Assembly: GCA_034440575.1 (NCBI GenBank)
Contig: JAOTOL010001558.1
Coordinates: 1,671,501 to 1,735,500 of the forward strand
DNA: 64,000 nucleotides
Direction: 5' to 3'
DNA from: Imbricaverruca yamaguchii
Lineage: Eukaryota; Arthropoda; Thecostraca; Neoverrucidae
Position numbers and translations under genes: made by a program. Shown here piece by piece: positions 32,324 through 44,747 of this stretch. The notes below the pieces were generated by a model. The model did no database searches and was not told the origin of the DNA. It saw only the letters and a program-made list of their open reading frames with translations. The first letter of the stretch is position 1. Each line of letters starts with the position of its first letter.

Positions 32324-33670
32324 GGATTGTCCGGTGACGAGTGCTCATGAGGTGGCGCATTTCTACCTAGCTGATGTGGGAAAGCAGAAGATAAGTATGT
32401 TTCGTTTTTTGGAAATTTCCTTGTAAACGATTCGTTTGGCGGTTGCTCATGTGCGTTGAAAAACTTATCACATTTAAAATGGTCAAAATGTGAAAATGGT
32501 GTGGTGGTACCGTTTGTCTCTCATTTGCACTACCTTTCACAGCCATTTTACGATGATTACTACATCTTGACGACATCTTGGTTAGTACCATACCACTGCT
32601 GAACCGCTTTTTGACGACATACTGACTACAATGACTCTTTTTGATCAGCGGCATTGATCACATTTAGTACCTTTCTAGTTCGTTTTTCTTCATGCGAACT
32701 GCATGGTGACCACCTTGTGACTACCGCGGACCAACTGGTGAGCATGCTAAGCCACTTACTGACTACATTGGACAACATTATGACCACTTTTGTACCACCT
32801 CGTGGCAACCATAAACCACAATAAAATCACTTCCTGACCCGGTCGAGACCACTCACATATTACCATGGACTACCTCTTGACTGCCCCTGGACCGCTCTGT
32901 GACCAGGTTTGCATCACCCAATGAACACTATCGGACTCCCTCGTGACCACTACTGAACCACCTCATAACCACTATCCGACCACCTCGTGACCACTACTGA
33001 ACCACCCCATGGCCACCGTCGGACCGCCTTGTGACTACTGCTGAACTACCTCATAATCGCTCACGAATAATCCCAAACCATCCCGATGAGGAGTATATGT
33101 CGTTACATATTGCGCTGATGTATGATTCATGCATGTGCTGGTTATCTCCGTGTCGCTCGCAGTTGAAGCGCTTCGCAAATATCAAAATATGCGCATACCG
33201 TGGCAAGTATGCCGATGAGTGTGCACACCACGCACCGTCTATCGCCATCCATCATCAGCTTCCAGCTAGCTTATCGGCAACACAGGCCAGGCGTCAGCCA
33301 TTTCTGGGTAGACTCACATCATGCTTTGACCAGTTCAATGGCAACATACAATGCAACACGTGTGGTTCGGCATATACATGAAGTTAAGCAGCTTGCAGGC
33401 CTCACGAAGCCTCACATACTGAACTGGAATTATGGCAAAAGCGTGAACCACGTATGAGTGTACGATACTGTCCACGAATTGTCGCACTACTTGTTTACTT
33501 AACCAGTCACGAGTGATTGCGAGCTCGCCTCAAACATTCATGACGCCAGATTACAAGTTCACTCAATGAGTTGCCATGTTTCTTATGTTTGTAGGAGAAG
33601 CCGTCGACCCGCTTTCCATCTTAAAAAAACCTCCGTGAATGTAAATCACATCAATTATTTGTTTTGTTTG
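32324..33670. other. No gene; degenerate ACCAC repeat 32560-33060
   Basis: From about 32560 to 33060, words such as GACCACCTCGTGACC and ACTACTGAACCACCTC recur at about 30-base steps and become clear at 32920-33060. The rest is unique, non-coding DNA. Confidence 0.6.
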
Positions 33671-33675
33671 ACTAC

Positions 33676-33877
33676 CTTCTGTTGAAAATGTATGAACACA
33701 TCTCGGCTATCAGGAGTGCTTTAGCCAGATCACCCACTAGAGCCATTTGTGTCTGTCCCGCAAACACAGTGAAGCTTGCTTCATCCAGGACTATGCACGG
33801 CGAAATTTTCCTCGGAGTCTCGCAAAGGACGTTGCTTTCGTCGTCCAACAGGCCAAGCAGCGTCTCCGCCACTTCAC
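33676..33877 (-). CDS. Candidate internal exon of an unidentified gene
   Basis: On the minus strand an acceptor (GTCGCTTGCTGCAG, then GTGAAG at 33877) and a donor (AACAGAAG, then GTAGTC, at 33676/33675) bound 202 bases that are open in one frame. The phases are two bases in and two bases out. The peptide is EVAETLLGLLDDESNVLCET, PRKISPCIVLDEASFTVFAG, QTQMALVGDLAKALLIAEMC, SYIFNR. Its composition, absence of repeats and paired splice sites make a real exon likely. I do not recognise the family, and no partner exon was found nearby. It lies between the two identified minus-strand genes. Confidence 0.55.
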
Positions 33878-33909
33878 CTGCAGCAAGCGACAACAATTCA
33901 ACGCATAAT

Positions 33910-34087
33910 TAAATCTGAAGAATAACTTACCATAACTTCAGTTAGCTATGGTAGTTTAGGAGAGTACCGACTACATAGGTCATGTATCTTGCTTCAGTTG
34001 CAGTTTCAGTGGCTTATTTGTGTACATTTATGATTGCGATGCATCAGCTATGCAGAGCGTGTCGCACTGGGGTCGTTCTGACATCGC
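33910..34087. other. No gene; one diverged dispersed motif
   Basis: At 33952-33988, TAGTTTAGGAGAGTACCGAC and TACATAGGTCATG is a diverged copy of the motif at 7186. Confidence 0.45.
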
Positions 34088-34520
34088 TCTCCCTTTCTCT
34101 CTCGCAGGGAGAGGAACAGGGAGACGGAGACGGAGAGTGAAAGACGAGGGATAGGGAGAGGGATGTGATGGGAGGGGAAGGTGGTGATAAAGACAGAGGG
34201 ACAGAGACAGAGACAGATAGATACAGACAAACAGAGAGGCATATAGAGACAGACATACAGAGACAGAGACAGATAGATACAGATAAACAGAGAGACAGAT
34301 AGAGACAGACATACAGAGACAGAGACAAATAGATACAGACAAACAGAGAAACAGATAGAGACAGACATACAGAGACAGACATACAGAAACAGACAGACAG
34401 AGACAGACAGACAGAGACAGACAGACAGAGACAGACAGAGACAGACCGACATAAACAGACAGACAGAGACAGCAGACGGAAACAGACCGACAGAGACAGA
34501 CAGACAGACAGACAGAGGCA
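34088..34520. repeat. Purine-rich simple repeat (GACAGA/GATAGA)
   Basis: An imperfect run of GACAGA, GATACA and AACAGA words, preceded by GAGA-rich DNA. All frames on the minus strand read C-L-S-V-like junk. Confidence 0.97.
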
Positions 34521-35429
34521 GCCAGGGTGTTTGTGGTCTACTCTTACCTCTTACCTGGGCAGTGTTTTGCCTCTATATATCCTATTGTCCGGTGCCGAAC
34601 TTTCGACGAACCGTAATGCCCGCCCCGTAGGGGCCTTACTCATACCAGACTCGAAACCCATCGGCGCCCCTAGGTCATAGTGGTCAGCGGGATTTTGCGG
34701 CCAAAGAACCGGAGTAGATGAGCCTCCGCAGCGTCCAATCACCGCTCACTTTCGCAGTTAGACATTTTCCAAGCGCAGGTTATATGCAATATCAACATTC
34801 TGGACAATTTAGACTGGCTTAAGCTCTCACTATCATTACTCGAGAACGTTCAGTCCACAGGAGGTCGGTTCGCAGGTCGTCTGACAAGCTGATAAGTTTA
34901 CTTCATAGAGAAGATTAATTCCTAGGCAAATATCCAAGTATAATGTGAGAATCATCCCTTGTCGTGCCGGGAGAGTACATAAGTTACTATTTTCGTCCAC
35001 CTACTCGTTGCTGGTGACCCGATCCGAGCGAAAAGCGCTTCGCGCACCCCTCAGCACCCGAGGCACGGCCCGCCATTTCAGTTGTGGACGTAATTAGCCT
35101 GCCCTCTGTTGTCATCCTGGTCCCCAGGTATGTATTACACTACCGTCCGGGAGGGTCGTATTTCTGACGTCATCCGGTCACGTTAATCTTCACAGATAGC
35201 CGCTGACCGCTGTCAGCTACCGTGCCCCTGTCCGGCCACCGGCGCCCCAAATGCTATCTGGTTCATCACGTAAGTCACGCCACTGAACGCACAGCTGGAG
35301 GGCACCCCCAGAGTTTTTTTTTTCAACTAGTCTGCACCACGGCGGGTGGATTGGCTGTGATGTCATTGCTTTAACTCCTGCTAACGTAAAGGCGGAGCGC
35401 ATTGCACGAGGAGAGGAAGACAGGGATTG
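34521..35429. other. No gene recognised
   Basis: Unique DNA of average composition without motifs. Confidence 0.45.
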
Positions 35430-35615
35430 TTGCACGCACAGTTTTCAACACGCGTGCTCTAGGCCCGACCGATTGCCATGCATTCACGGCCGCTCTACCC
35501 TGGGGTCCTTCGTACCGGATGTTGCACGCACAGTTCTCAACATGCGTGCTACCGGACCGAGCCATAGCCATATCTCACGGCCGCTCTGGCCCAGGGATCC
35601 TACACGACGGATGTT
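35430..35615. repeat. Two-copy tandem duplication, about 93 bases
   Basis: GTTGCACGCACAGTTTTCAA...CACGGCCGCTCT...is followed by GTTGCACGCACAGTTCTCAA...CACGGCCGCTCT, about 85% alike by eye. Confidence 0.85.
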
Positions 35616-36890
35616 TGGAACCGATTTGTGCCTATTATCCTTGACCGTTAGCCCAAGCTATGCTCCATTTTATTCATCACATATTCCTTTTCATCGCCAC
35701 TTCTGTCCGTTAAATGCTGAGCAGCTGCTTCGTGTTGCTCCGTGCTGGTGCGATCGAATCATTTCTATCCTCAAGGGTATTATATTTGCATGTATGTACT
35801 AAGTACGCCAGCAGGACCAGCAAGCGCTCCTGACACACGCATTCTCTGTCCACACCACACGTCCAGGACCTACCCTTCTTACGCGGCGCGCGACGTCGGC
35901 ACCACCGGCCGTTTCCCACATCTCCCCACACATCACCTCAAATGTATCCTATTTCCTCCCCCCATAAGACGAGTCGCTCCTTTCAGCAGAGTGAATGACA
36001 CCGAGGAGGCAATATCTGTTATAGAAGTGAGGTAGGTCCGGTACGGTTTGGAAGAAGGAAGTGGGCATGGCAGACATGTGGCACTCATGTGGCTGATGTT
36101 GGTCGCCCACAGGCCGACCGTCGCTTCAACGCCGTCCGCCGGGTCGCTGCTCCAGCTGATGATCCTTCTTCCTCCGAGTGTTAGGTGGGGGGCATCTCCC
36201 TTGTTTTTTTGTTTTTTTAATGATTCGTGCGACAGAAATCAAAATGGCTCACTCATGAAAGTCATGAAGAATCGAATGGTGCATCTTTTATGCCGGATCT
36301 CTCGGACTCGAAAGTTCAGGCGATCACTGTGAAATCGAAATCCAAAATGAAATCGAAATTTACTTTAATTTATCCATATTATGGACCATTTGTCTTTCTG
36401 CGAAAGAAGCGAACGTTTTGACGTTTTGCATAGTTTATTGTCACTAAATGTCTTTTTTAACAGTTCCTCATCATGCCTTCTTCGCGCAACTCAGGGGTTG
36501 TATTGTGGTTTTGTGAATTCGGGGTTGTCGTGAGGGCGGATAGTGATTTTACATCACCGCCATCAAACCATCCTGCTCCTCACGACAACTGCCAAAAAGG
36601 CCCAATCCAATTTGATTTACTGGAAAATACTACATATTTTTTTTTTTTGTCCACTTTCAAAAAAATAAAAAAAATATCCTTCGTGAGAGTCCTTGTGGCT
36701 GTCTGTTCGTTTTTCTTCACTTTCACTCTAGCTTCTAACTCCTCTAATCTCCAGCCTTTCCCAGGGCTTCGGAGGAAGAGTGTTGGATATCCCTCGCCGG
36801 CTGCTGGCCACCTTCCCGGTGGGGGTATCACCCCTCTAACCACGGCTGGTGGTCTGAACCACCTTTTCGCCAGGATTTGAATTAACCCTC
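35616..36890. other. No gene recognised
   Basis: Short frames only. A decayed element may end in the poly-A tract that follows, but no family motif is seen. Confidence 0.4.
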
Positions 36891-36904
36891 GCACAGCTGA
36901 GGGG

Positions 36905-37046
36905 GTAAAAACCCCCCCCACCCATTTCCCCACAAAAAAAGAAAAAAAGGGGGGCGAAAAAAAAAAAAAAAAAAAAACAAACAAAAAAAAAATAAAAAAA
37001 ATAAAAAAAAAAAAAAGGGAAAAAAAAAAAACCCCACAAAAAACAA

Positions 37047-37080
<34 letters not shown>
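36905..37080. repeat. Poly-A tract with runs of C and G
   Basis: Runs of A up to about 36 bases are broken by short C or G runs. It could be the poly-A tail of an insertion or a low-quality assembly stretch. Confidence 0.9.
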
Positions 37081-37089
37081 AGGGTTTAC

Positions 37090-37660
37090 TTATCTTGACG
37101 GAGCGACAAATTTCTATAATTTCAGAATTTCATGTTTTTTTATTTTTTGATGACGTTCTAAAAAACACCCAAAACTTAAAATCCAAATTTTCAAATTTTG
37201 GAAATTTTCAAAATTTTGGAATTTTGAATTTTTAATTTTTGAAATAGGTGTACGAACCAAAAATATAACGTTCTAAGTCAACGTAGCATTATACAAAAGT
37301 CCATAGTTTGTCTGCAATGTTCATGTTAGTTTAGATAAAACTACCAAGTGCAAAAACGGACGTCATCAAAAAACAAAATTCGAAAATTCTGAAATTGTAC
37401 GTTTTGGCGCTCAGTCAAGATAAGTAAACCCTGAAAGTGTCATTGTAATATCTTTATTATTGAAGGCGTGGCGACCGCTTAAATACTTTTGGAGGTGACC
37501 TCACTTGACCCGCGATAACTCGGTGACCTGATGACGAACCATATTTTTTTAGAACATGTAAAAATAGCCAATGGTAAGGTATACCAAATTTCAGCGCGCT
37601 GCCCCGCCATTTCCCCGCTATCGCGGGAAAACCTTAGGGGGGGCTACGTATCTACCCCCC
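37090..37660 (+). repeat. Dispersed repeat, copy 2 (partner at 16480-16960)
   Basis: It shares TTTTGGAGGTGACCTCACTT with copy 1, as well as the AT-rich AAATTTTC stretch before it and CAGCGCGCTG...CCCCGCTATCGCGGG after it. Within the copy, AGGGTTTACTTATCTTGAC (37081-37098) reappears inverted at about 37415-37432, so it may have terminal inverted ends. Confidence 0.65.
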
Positions 37661-39285
37661 CACAGCCGTGCAAGCGATATTGATTGGTGGAGTGCACTGT
37701 TTTCATTTTCGTCTGTTTGGGGCGTGTGCTTCTTGATGCCACCTGGGCCTTCATGACGTACTGCAGCAGCGAGAACATCTGGAACCTTCACCGGGGGTCG
37801 CTGATCTCACGGCCGCCTGCATTTCTTCTGTTCATCTGCACCGGCTTGTCTTCAACACATATTTTGTGCACGAGGCGATTACCCTAGTTCGCGTTTGTTA
37901 TTGTTCCAGAGGTCCTAGATGCCGCCTTTGGTCTGGATGCGTCCGTGCCGGTCGGGTTCGACTTGACTTCAAAACGTTTAGTGAGAAGGGAGGGAGCTGG
38001 TGGCCGGCATCTTGCCGGACGTCTTGTGGTCTTGTCGAGTTGGAAAATATCGAAAATGTGTGAAAAAATTTCAGCCTGCTTACAATTACATAATTTTTTA
38101 TATAATGATGTAGGTGTAAGTGTTGCACGGAAAAAAACGAGTTCCTGGAGGGGAGCTTTTGGCCGAACATTTCGCTGAGCAGGGAGGAAGGTGCACTCGA
38201 GCTTCTCGCAGGGGGTCGTTTCCCGTCAGAGTGACAACCTTTCCTGACAGGGGGGTGATGTTTCCTCTCAGAATGGCGCCTTGGGCTGAAACATTCGTTA
38301 AGATGGGGATGCACTCGAGTCTGCCCAAAGGGACGCATTTTCCCGGTCAGAGGGGTGTCACCCTTCCATAGGGGAGGGGGCGGGTGTGACATGCGCTCTG
38401 CGGGCCTCAACATATTCGTCCCTGGAGGGCGTATGTTGGCCATTGTCCCCTGCAGTAAGACCAGCCGACATCACCACACGGTGGCAGGCTGGCAAAAGTT
38501 CACCCACACACACTAAGCTAACTCCCTGGAAGGCACATATTGGCCGTCCGTGGCAGGTGCATGTTGGGCATTGTCCTTTAGAGTAAGCTAACTTCATTCA
38601 GCTTGAAGAAAATATTTGCTGTAGCCAGCGTGTAATATCCTGTGCGGTATGTCTTCACACATGCCTATGCTGTGCCACCATGTAAATTCGAGACTCCCGT
38701 CCTAAATCGAACCGAAATCCGACAGTTGTGTCAGTATATCCAATAACATCCAATGACAAACCGATGGTAGGTCTGTGTAAATAATCCAATTAATTGATGT
38801 TCCGTTGCGTAGGATATCTAGATATATTGGGATAATGCTAATCTCATGCAGTGGCAGAGCCAGAACTTTCTTAAGGGGGCCGACTAAAATTGTCAACAAA
38901 GCACGCTTTCGGCGCGCGAAGGCTCCGTAATTTTTTCGTTTTGCACGGTGAATATTTTTTTGTCTGTTCTAGTGTATTTTGCTTGCTAAGGAGGGGTGGT
39001 GGTGAGGAGTCCCCCTTGTCTGCGCCTCTGACTGCATTTTGACGCAACCAATTCACCGTATGGCAAAAGCGTTATCATCAGTTTTCTCCCAAACCTTTCG
39101 CCGACTGTCTGAGGTTCGACTACGTCATTGGTGCCCTTCACATCTCCACACGTCAAAGTCCGGTTCACATAAACACTCTTTAGACGCCTCGTCCACCAGT
39201 ACCCGTGCATGAAAGCAACTGCATTGATGCGGAACAGGTCCGACCAACGACACGGTCTCTCATGCCCCTCAAGGATACAGTTCCC
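37661..39285. other. No gene recognised
   Basis: A weak repeat of CACTCGAG and CATTTTCCC(G)GTCAGAG words occurs at 38190-38370. No coding signal. Confidence 0.45.
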
Positions 39286-39289
39286 CCGG

Positions 39290-39640
39290 CCATCTCTCTC
39301 ACAGTACCCCTTCCTTAGCTCACCCTGACCAGGCCATCAACAGACCTGCAGTAACAAAGTACTCCTCACTCAAGTCACTCAGGCCAGGCCATCCCTCACC
39401 CTACAGTAGCACAGTACTCTTTCAGGTCACCCTAGCTCGGGGACGAGTGGTCTAGGAGTAAGTTGCTCGTCTCATAATCGAAAGGTTGTGGGTTCGAGTC
39501 TTACCTGTCGCTACTCTTCGCCCGCGACCAATCGGCGTGAGAGATCGGCGACGCCACATGACTCAACGGTCGACGTGTCGTAAAAGCAATGACCACCACC
39601 AGGTCACCCTGGCTCGGCCATATCATCAACAGTACCCAAC
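39290..39640. repeat. Degenerate repeat with CAGGTCACCCT, split by a SINE
   Basis: CTCACCCTGACCAGGCCATC, TCACTCAGGCCAGGCCATCC and AGGTCACCCTGGCTCGGCC occur on either side of the SINE at 39441-39600. Confidence 0.65.
39441..39600 (+). mobile_element. SINE family B, with target-site duplication
   Basis: Head GGACGAGTGGTCTAGGAGTA, B-box GGGTTCGAGTC, body TGTCGCTACTCTTCGCCCGC and GGCGACGCCACATGACTCAA, tail GTCGTAAAAGCAATGACCAC. It is flanked by the 17-base repeats AGGTCACCCTAGCTCGG (39424-39440) and AGGTCACCCTGGCTCGG (39601-39617). The repeat could also be array units. Confidence 0.9.
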
Positions 39641-39799
39641 AGTCCTCACCGTATGCCATCTTGACCATGCTATGTCAACAGCCATCGACGCCCACTGTAG
39701 CCCCGATGAAGCGTTCTGGCATGCGGGTCGCCTTCGCTTGTCTCGGGCTCCAAACCGGGTCACGGTCTGGGCAGCGATGCGGGCCTGTCACGAGCCGCC

Positions 39800-40280
39800 A
39801 TAAACTGCCGCCCGCGCCACCTGACGACACATTCCATTACCGCCACGGAAAGACACCCGCAATAATCCCGAGACGTGACACTCCCACCGCCAGGGACGAG
39901 TGGTCCAGGGGTAAGCTGCCCGTCTCACGATCGAGAGATTGTGGGTTCGAGTCTCACATGTCGCTACTCTTCGCCCGCGACCAATCGGCGTGAAAGATTG
40001 GCGACGCTACATGACTGAAGGGTCGACGTGACGTAAAGCCAACAACCACCACACTCCCTGCCGCCACGTTCAGACAGAATCGAAATTATGCCGAGACGAC
40101 ACACTCCATTACCGCCAAGTAAAGGCAGAGCCGAACTAATTCCGAGACGACACTCTCCATTACCGCCACGTAAAAACAACATAAATAATGCCGAGACGAC
40201 ACACTCCATTACCGCCACGTTAAGGTAGAACCCAAATAATGCCGAGACGACGCATTCCATTATCGGTACATGAAGACATA
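39800..40280. repeat. Minisatellite, about 46-base unit, split by a SINE
   Basis: Six or so copies share AATAATGCCGAGACGACACA and CTCCATTACCGCCACGTAAA. The SINE at 39894-40050 splits one unit. Confidence 0.88.
39894..40050 (+). mobile_element. SINE family B, inserted in a minisatellite
   Basis: Head GGACGAGTGGTCCAGGGGTA. Closely similar to the copy 450 bases upstream and in the same orientation. The flanks ACACTCCCACCGCCA and ACACTCCCTGCCGCCA look like a target-site duplication with small changes. Confidence 0.9.
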
Positions 40281-40552
40281 CCATTACGCAGCGGACGTCC
40301 GGAGACGAGACATTCGACTTGTCTAGCTCTAGCATTATTTCGACTAGTGGAAATAATCCCTCTCATGTCGTGCTCAGTAGTAGATTTGCCGACTAATGAC
40401 TATGATACTTCGCAAAATGAATACAATAGGAAGGTATGCTATGCCTTTTCCGTTGACGAACAAAACCCGGGAGGGGAAATGAGAACAAGTCCCGCCCACA
40501 GCAGGTCCTAACATGATGGCGAATTTTGCACCCGTGGCCATGGCCGTAGAGA
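40281..40552. other. No gene recognised
   Basis: Nothing recognised. Confidence 0.4.
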
Positions 40553-40612
40553 CATGTGGGTGTAGTATGGGGGTGTAGTATGGGGGTGTAGTATGGGGTG
40601 GGTGTAGTATGG
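40553..40612. repeat. 14-base repeat GTGTAGTATGGGGG
   Basis: Four copies, one shortened. Confidence 0.95.
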
Positions 40613-41915
40613 GGGTATTAGAAGGTGACCTGGAGAAGGTGTTCGACCAGTTTGATCACCATAGCCTGCGGATTTCCACTCCAAAGTGCGAATTTTCCGT
40701 AGTTAATTGAATTTTCTCGGACACCGTGACATCAGAGGAGCTCGGACCCCCAGCGACTAAGGTCGCGGAGACAGCTGACCCGTCACGTGCGATCGATTCG
40801 CACGGCCTGCGCCGCCTCCGGGGCACGGTCGGATTCTGCCGCCGTATAACTAGTCAGGCTCCTCCCGGCGGCCAAAGAGCGAGTTTTCGTGATCAGAAAC
40901 GGCCATCGGCTCTTTCGACATCGAGTGAGCGCTGAAGGAAGCCTGTGCGCTCCGCCACCGCGGGCTTCATCGTGACGCCTATCGGCTCGTCGCAGGTAGT
41001 CGCGGCCCTTCACCACACGGTGAACGGCCAATCGCTACCTATCGCCTCACTCACCAGGACACTTCCTCAGCCCAGCAAGAGTACTCTACGTGTCATCGAC
41101 CGGTGCTTACCCAGCAGTGCTCCACTCAAAGCACGTGCTCGAGTGTCGCAAAGTAGCTGTGCGCCGACATCGAGCCCCTCACCACTGCGTTTACCAGCAC
41201 TCGCACGGCTAAATCAGGGCGGCAACAGCCGCGCTAGGGCATGGTCGCTGGGCATGTGTCGAACATTCTATATTCGTACACAGGTCCAACAACGTATAGC
41301 AGTTGTAGACTTGTTGTAGCAGACTTCTGGAGCCGACGGGTTCGTGCAGACTCGTTTGGCCTCGCCTCGTTCGCTCTGCAGAAGGACGAGCCTGAGATGG
41401 CCGTGTTGCAGACGCTGCAGACCTCCCACAGCGTGACGTGTGGTGTGACGTCACGACGCCCCATCCCAGGCCGTTTGTCGGGCAGTCACCTCGTCGCGCG
41501 GTGCTCGACGACCTGCGCAGCGCGTGTCGCCCCGGTGCGTCATATTGCCTGCAAGACCGATATGAAGTCCGGATTTGTCTGACCTCCGATGGGTCAAGAC
41601 GTGCGTCAATGGGCCCGCGAGTGTTTGACTTGTCAGCGCGCAGATACGCAGACACGCCAAAACGGGGCCAGCCATGGTTGGACTCGCGTCTTCTCGGCTC
41701 GCATGTCCACATTGACTTCTTCGGCTCGCTTCCAGGCGACGTCGCTCGCTGGCAGTGTTTCGGCTCACCCTATAAATATAATCTGACCTGCACCGGCCGT
41801 GGTACTCGTTGGGTGGGAGCTACTCCAATACCAGACATTGCTGTTGTTAAAGTCGCTGCCGCTTTTCTGGATATGTGGCTGCCCAGATTTGGTGTTCCTC
41901 TGTACGTGGTGTTTG
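40612..41915 (+). mobile_element. Ty3/gypsy-type pol relic, multiply broken
   Basis: Separate frames carry pieces in pol order. First is the end of reverse transcriptase (GDLEKVFDQFD at 40626, STPKCEF, a later VTSEELGPPATKVAET, then LRRLRGTVGFCRRI near 40800-40850). A degraded RNase H span follows. Then come the integrase zinc region (RQWARECLTCQRAD near 41600-41640), the integrase core with HVHIDFFG near 41700, and PRFGVPLYVV near 41885-41915. In-frame stops and several frameshifts separate the pieces, and no LTRs were found. It is a dead retrotransposon fragment. The missing 5' part and the frame breaks show long inactivity. Confidence 0.85.
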
Positions 41916-43480
41916 CAAAGCAGTGCATGCAAGTGGACATTTACGCTAGGGCAGTTTTACGTTATACTTTGTGGGATATTTTAAGTGCTAAAGGCAGGGA
42001 CTGGGCTGGGGAAATCTCCCTGATGTCTAAATGGCCTATATTTTACTTTACACCACCGTAAAATAACTCGTAGTTTGAGTGGGTGTGTGTGAGGAGGTGG
42101 GATAACATAGCTCAAATCATAAGCAAGTAATGAGTTTCCGACATGGAGTTCAAACAACTTTTCAGCCTCATTTAAGCCGGGGTCAACTGCCCCCTCCCCA
42201 AATTCGTCATCCCTGCCAACAACCGCCAGAAATACAACATAGCACCTGCGAAGTTGTATGTGGCTGTTTAATTTACAAATGGTCTAGTCTCCGCTCCGAC
42301 CAGTGTTGACAGCGCAAACGATCGCCGTCGATATCGTCGCCATCTTTCACACCCGTCGTGCAGGGCGACAGCGGCAGCTCAAAGCAGTGCGGGTCAAGTT
42401 CGCAGAAGACGCATGGTACAGCCGGCGTCTTTCCTTGCACTGCCGTCCGATCGCAACACGACTTCAAAACACTACTTAGTATATTAGCCAGCGGGTTGCG
42501 GGGAACACGGGCGCATATCGCATCACCACAAGTCCAACCCAGAGCACGATCGCTGCAAGCAATTTTCATAAAGCTTCCAGCGCGTTCGCCCGCCCCTCCC
42601 GCAGCCAGGTCTTCCTCTTCAGTCGTAATCCGGGCATCATGGGCTGCTGCCGCCTCGCGACAGATCCAAATGGGAAGCCGGCGGGCCATTCGGTTCGGCT
42701 AATCCGCCCAGCTTCGATTCCCGTCGAAATCGAGGAGTCACAGCACCGACACCGTGGCTGCTGTTCGAGCGATCGTGAAGACGGCGGCGAGGCGTCACGT
42801 GACGCGACGTCACGGCAGTTCGCCAGCACGGTGTCACCAGTCGGAGTCGCGGCTCCTCGCGGAGACCGGGCGTTCGCGTGACACCGAACGCGGCGCGAGC
42901 GACACGCAATCGACACGCAATCAGAACAAATGTCGCCGTCGCCGAATACTAGTCACTTCGCAGCGAAGGTCGCATCTGCAATTGTTGTATTTCACTCGGC
43001 ATACTCATAGTTCAGTGGCACTGAGAGCCTGCCCTCAGACATGTGGAGTCCATAACTTCGCTGAATATACCCTTAGCTGTGCTCTCCGCAGGTTTTACAA
43101 GAACATTGGGTCACTGTGTCATGCTCTGTTATTTATCACTGCAATGCTGTCATTTTCACACAGGGGAACGGAAATCCGAAGCGACTAGTAGGATTCAACC
43201 AGTGAATTCATAGTTACCAGACACTCGCGCTCGCCACCCCAATGGCATCTGGGCTTGAACCACCCGGCCAGACACAGTACCCTCACCTCCGCGAACGCCC
43301 CGGGCCGTAGGCTCGCTCCTGTCTCTGCGTGTCTTCGGACTGTTTCGGGAGAGCGGCGGTGTCAGCACGAGCAAAGCCAGCGGTGCAAGTCCGGCATATG
43401 TAGCTGGCAATCACTGTACCACGTCTGAGCCGTTACGGTCTAGCCGCTTCGGACATCCGAACGGGCGATGACTAGTTCAG
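41916..43480. other. No identified gene; CpG-rich 42280-42920
   Basis: The stretch 42280-42920 is CpG-rich, with overlapping frames on both strands, as in a CpG island. No protein family is recognised. The remainder shows nothing. Confidence 0.4.
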
Positions 43481-43481
43481 C

Positions 43482-43805
43482 CAGGCACCGACTAGTCCAA
43501 CCCACCATTGACGAGACCAACCCACCATGGGCGAGACCAACCCTCCACGGACGAGTCTAGCACGTCACAGACGATGCCAACTCGGCACGGATGAGTCCAA
43601 CCAACCATGGACGAGTCCAACCCATCATGGACGAGTCCAACCCATCATGGACGAGTCCAACCCACCATGTACGAGTCCAACTCACCCCGGACGAGTCCAA
43701 CCCCCCGTGGACGAGTCCAACCCTCCACGGACGAGTCCAACTCGACACCGACGAGTCTGGCACGTCACTGACGAGTCCAACAAGCCGCTGGCGAGTCCAA
43801 CCCGG
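43482..43805. repeat. Minisatellite, 20-base unit GACGAGTCCAACCCACCATG
   Basis: About 16 copies with changes mostly in the last eight bases. All plus frames are open. Confidence 0.96.
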
Positions 43806-44745
43806 CGCGAACGAACGTATCTCACCATTCGCCCGCAGCGACATGAGGACAACAGATCGCAAGCGACGGCAGCCATCTGCCCACATTCCGACCACGCCAG
43901 CGAGCGAGTTATTGCAAAACGCGGGTTATCGTGATGTTTACAAATCCAACAGAACGGGGAGCGCGTGCTCGAGCGGAACGAGAGAAGGCGAACGGCGTAC
44001 ACGGAGCAGACCAGAGACCGGGCTGATGGCACGTGCCAGCCAGCAGCGGCCGTAGGTGGCAGCAGCAGCAAGTCAGACCAGGTCAGGAGCCGTCCAGGTC
44101 ACGCCAGGTCACAGCTCGCCCCTGTGGCACCATTAGACAGGTCACACGGATGTGCTGCGTCATATCATGCAATAGTCACGTTCCATGGATGTGCATCGGA
44201 TTCGTCTTCTCCGCCTGCCGGCCTCGGCGAGGAGGCAACGGTAGATGCAAACGAAAAAAGAGCCAAAGTTAGACGGATATAACGATAAGGAAAAGAACAA
44301 TATGCAAATGGAAACAACGCAAGCCGTCGAACAAACACTCCAATGGTAATTCACGGCGAAGAAACTCGCCACTGAAAACGGCCCTTCTGCACGGAACGCC
44401 GTCGGGATATTGGAAAATGAATCATTTCCACCGCCGACCGTGATATTACCGTCACCAATATCAGCCAAGGATTTAACTTGGTCCTACATCACACATTCGG
44501 TAGTAACGTCCTGTTAAAATCCGCCATCGAATACATCGCAGAAATTCGGAACCGAAAATTCACAATTACTTTCAGCGTAACTCGACCAAAACATCCGGAT
44601 GATCCCTGAACGAGGCAGCGTAGTCACGACTTAAGCTCGTTCCTCCCACAGACTTGTGCTAAGTGTGACAGCAGCTGAATTCGTACAGTGAACGCCACAC
44701 ACGGTGCTGGTACATCCGACCGACAACAGCATCACAGCCCCGCAC
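43806..44745. other. No gene recognised
   Basis: No coding signal. The short last exon expected for PCMT could lie here or further left on the minus strand, but I could not identify it. Confidence 0.4.
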
Positions 44746-44747
44746 AT

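Noticed and set aside
39441..39510. tRNA gene in the GGACGAGTGG element
   Set aside because: The same head with the same non-tRNA body occurs seven times, so it is SINE family B.
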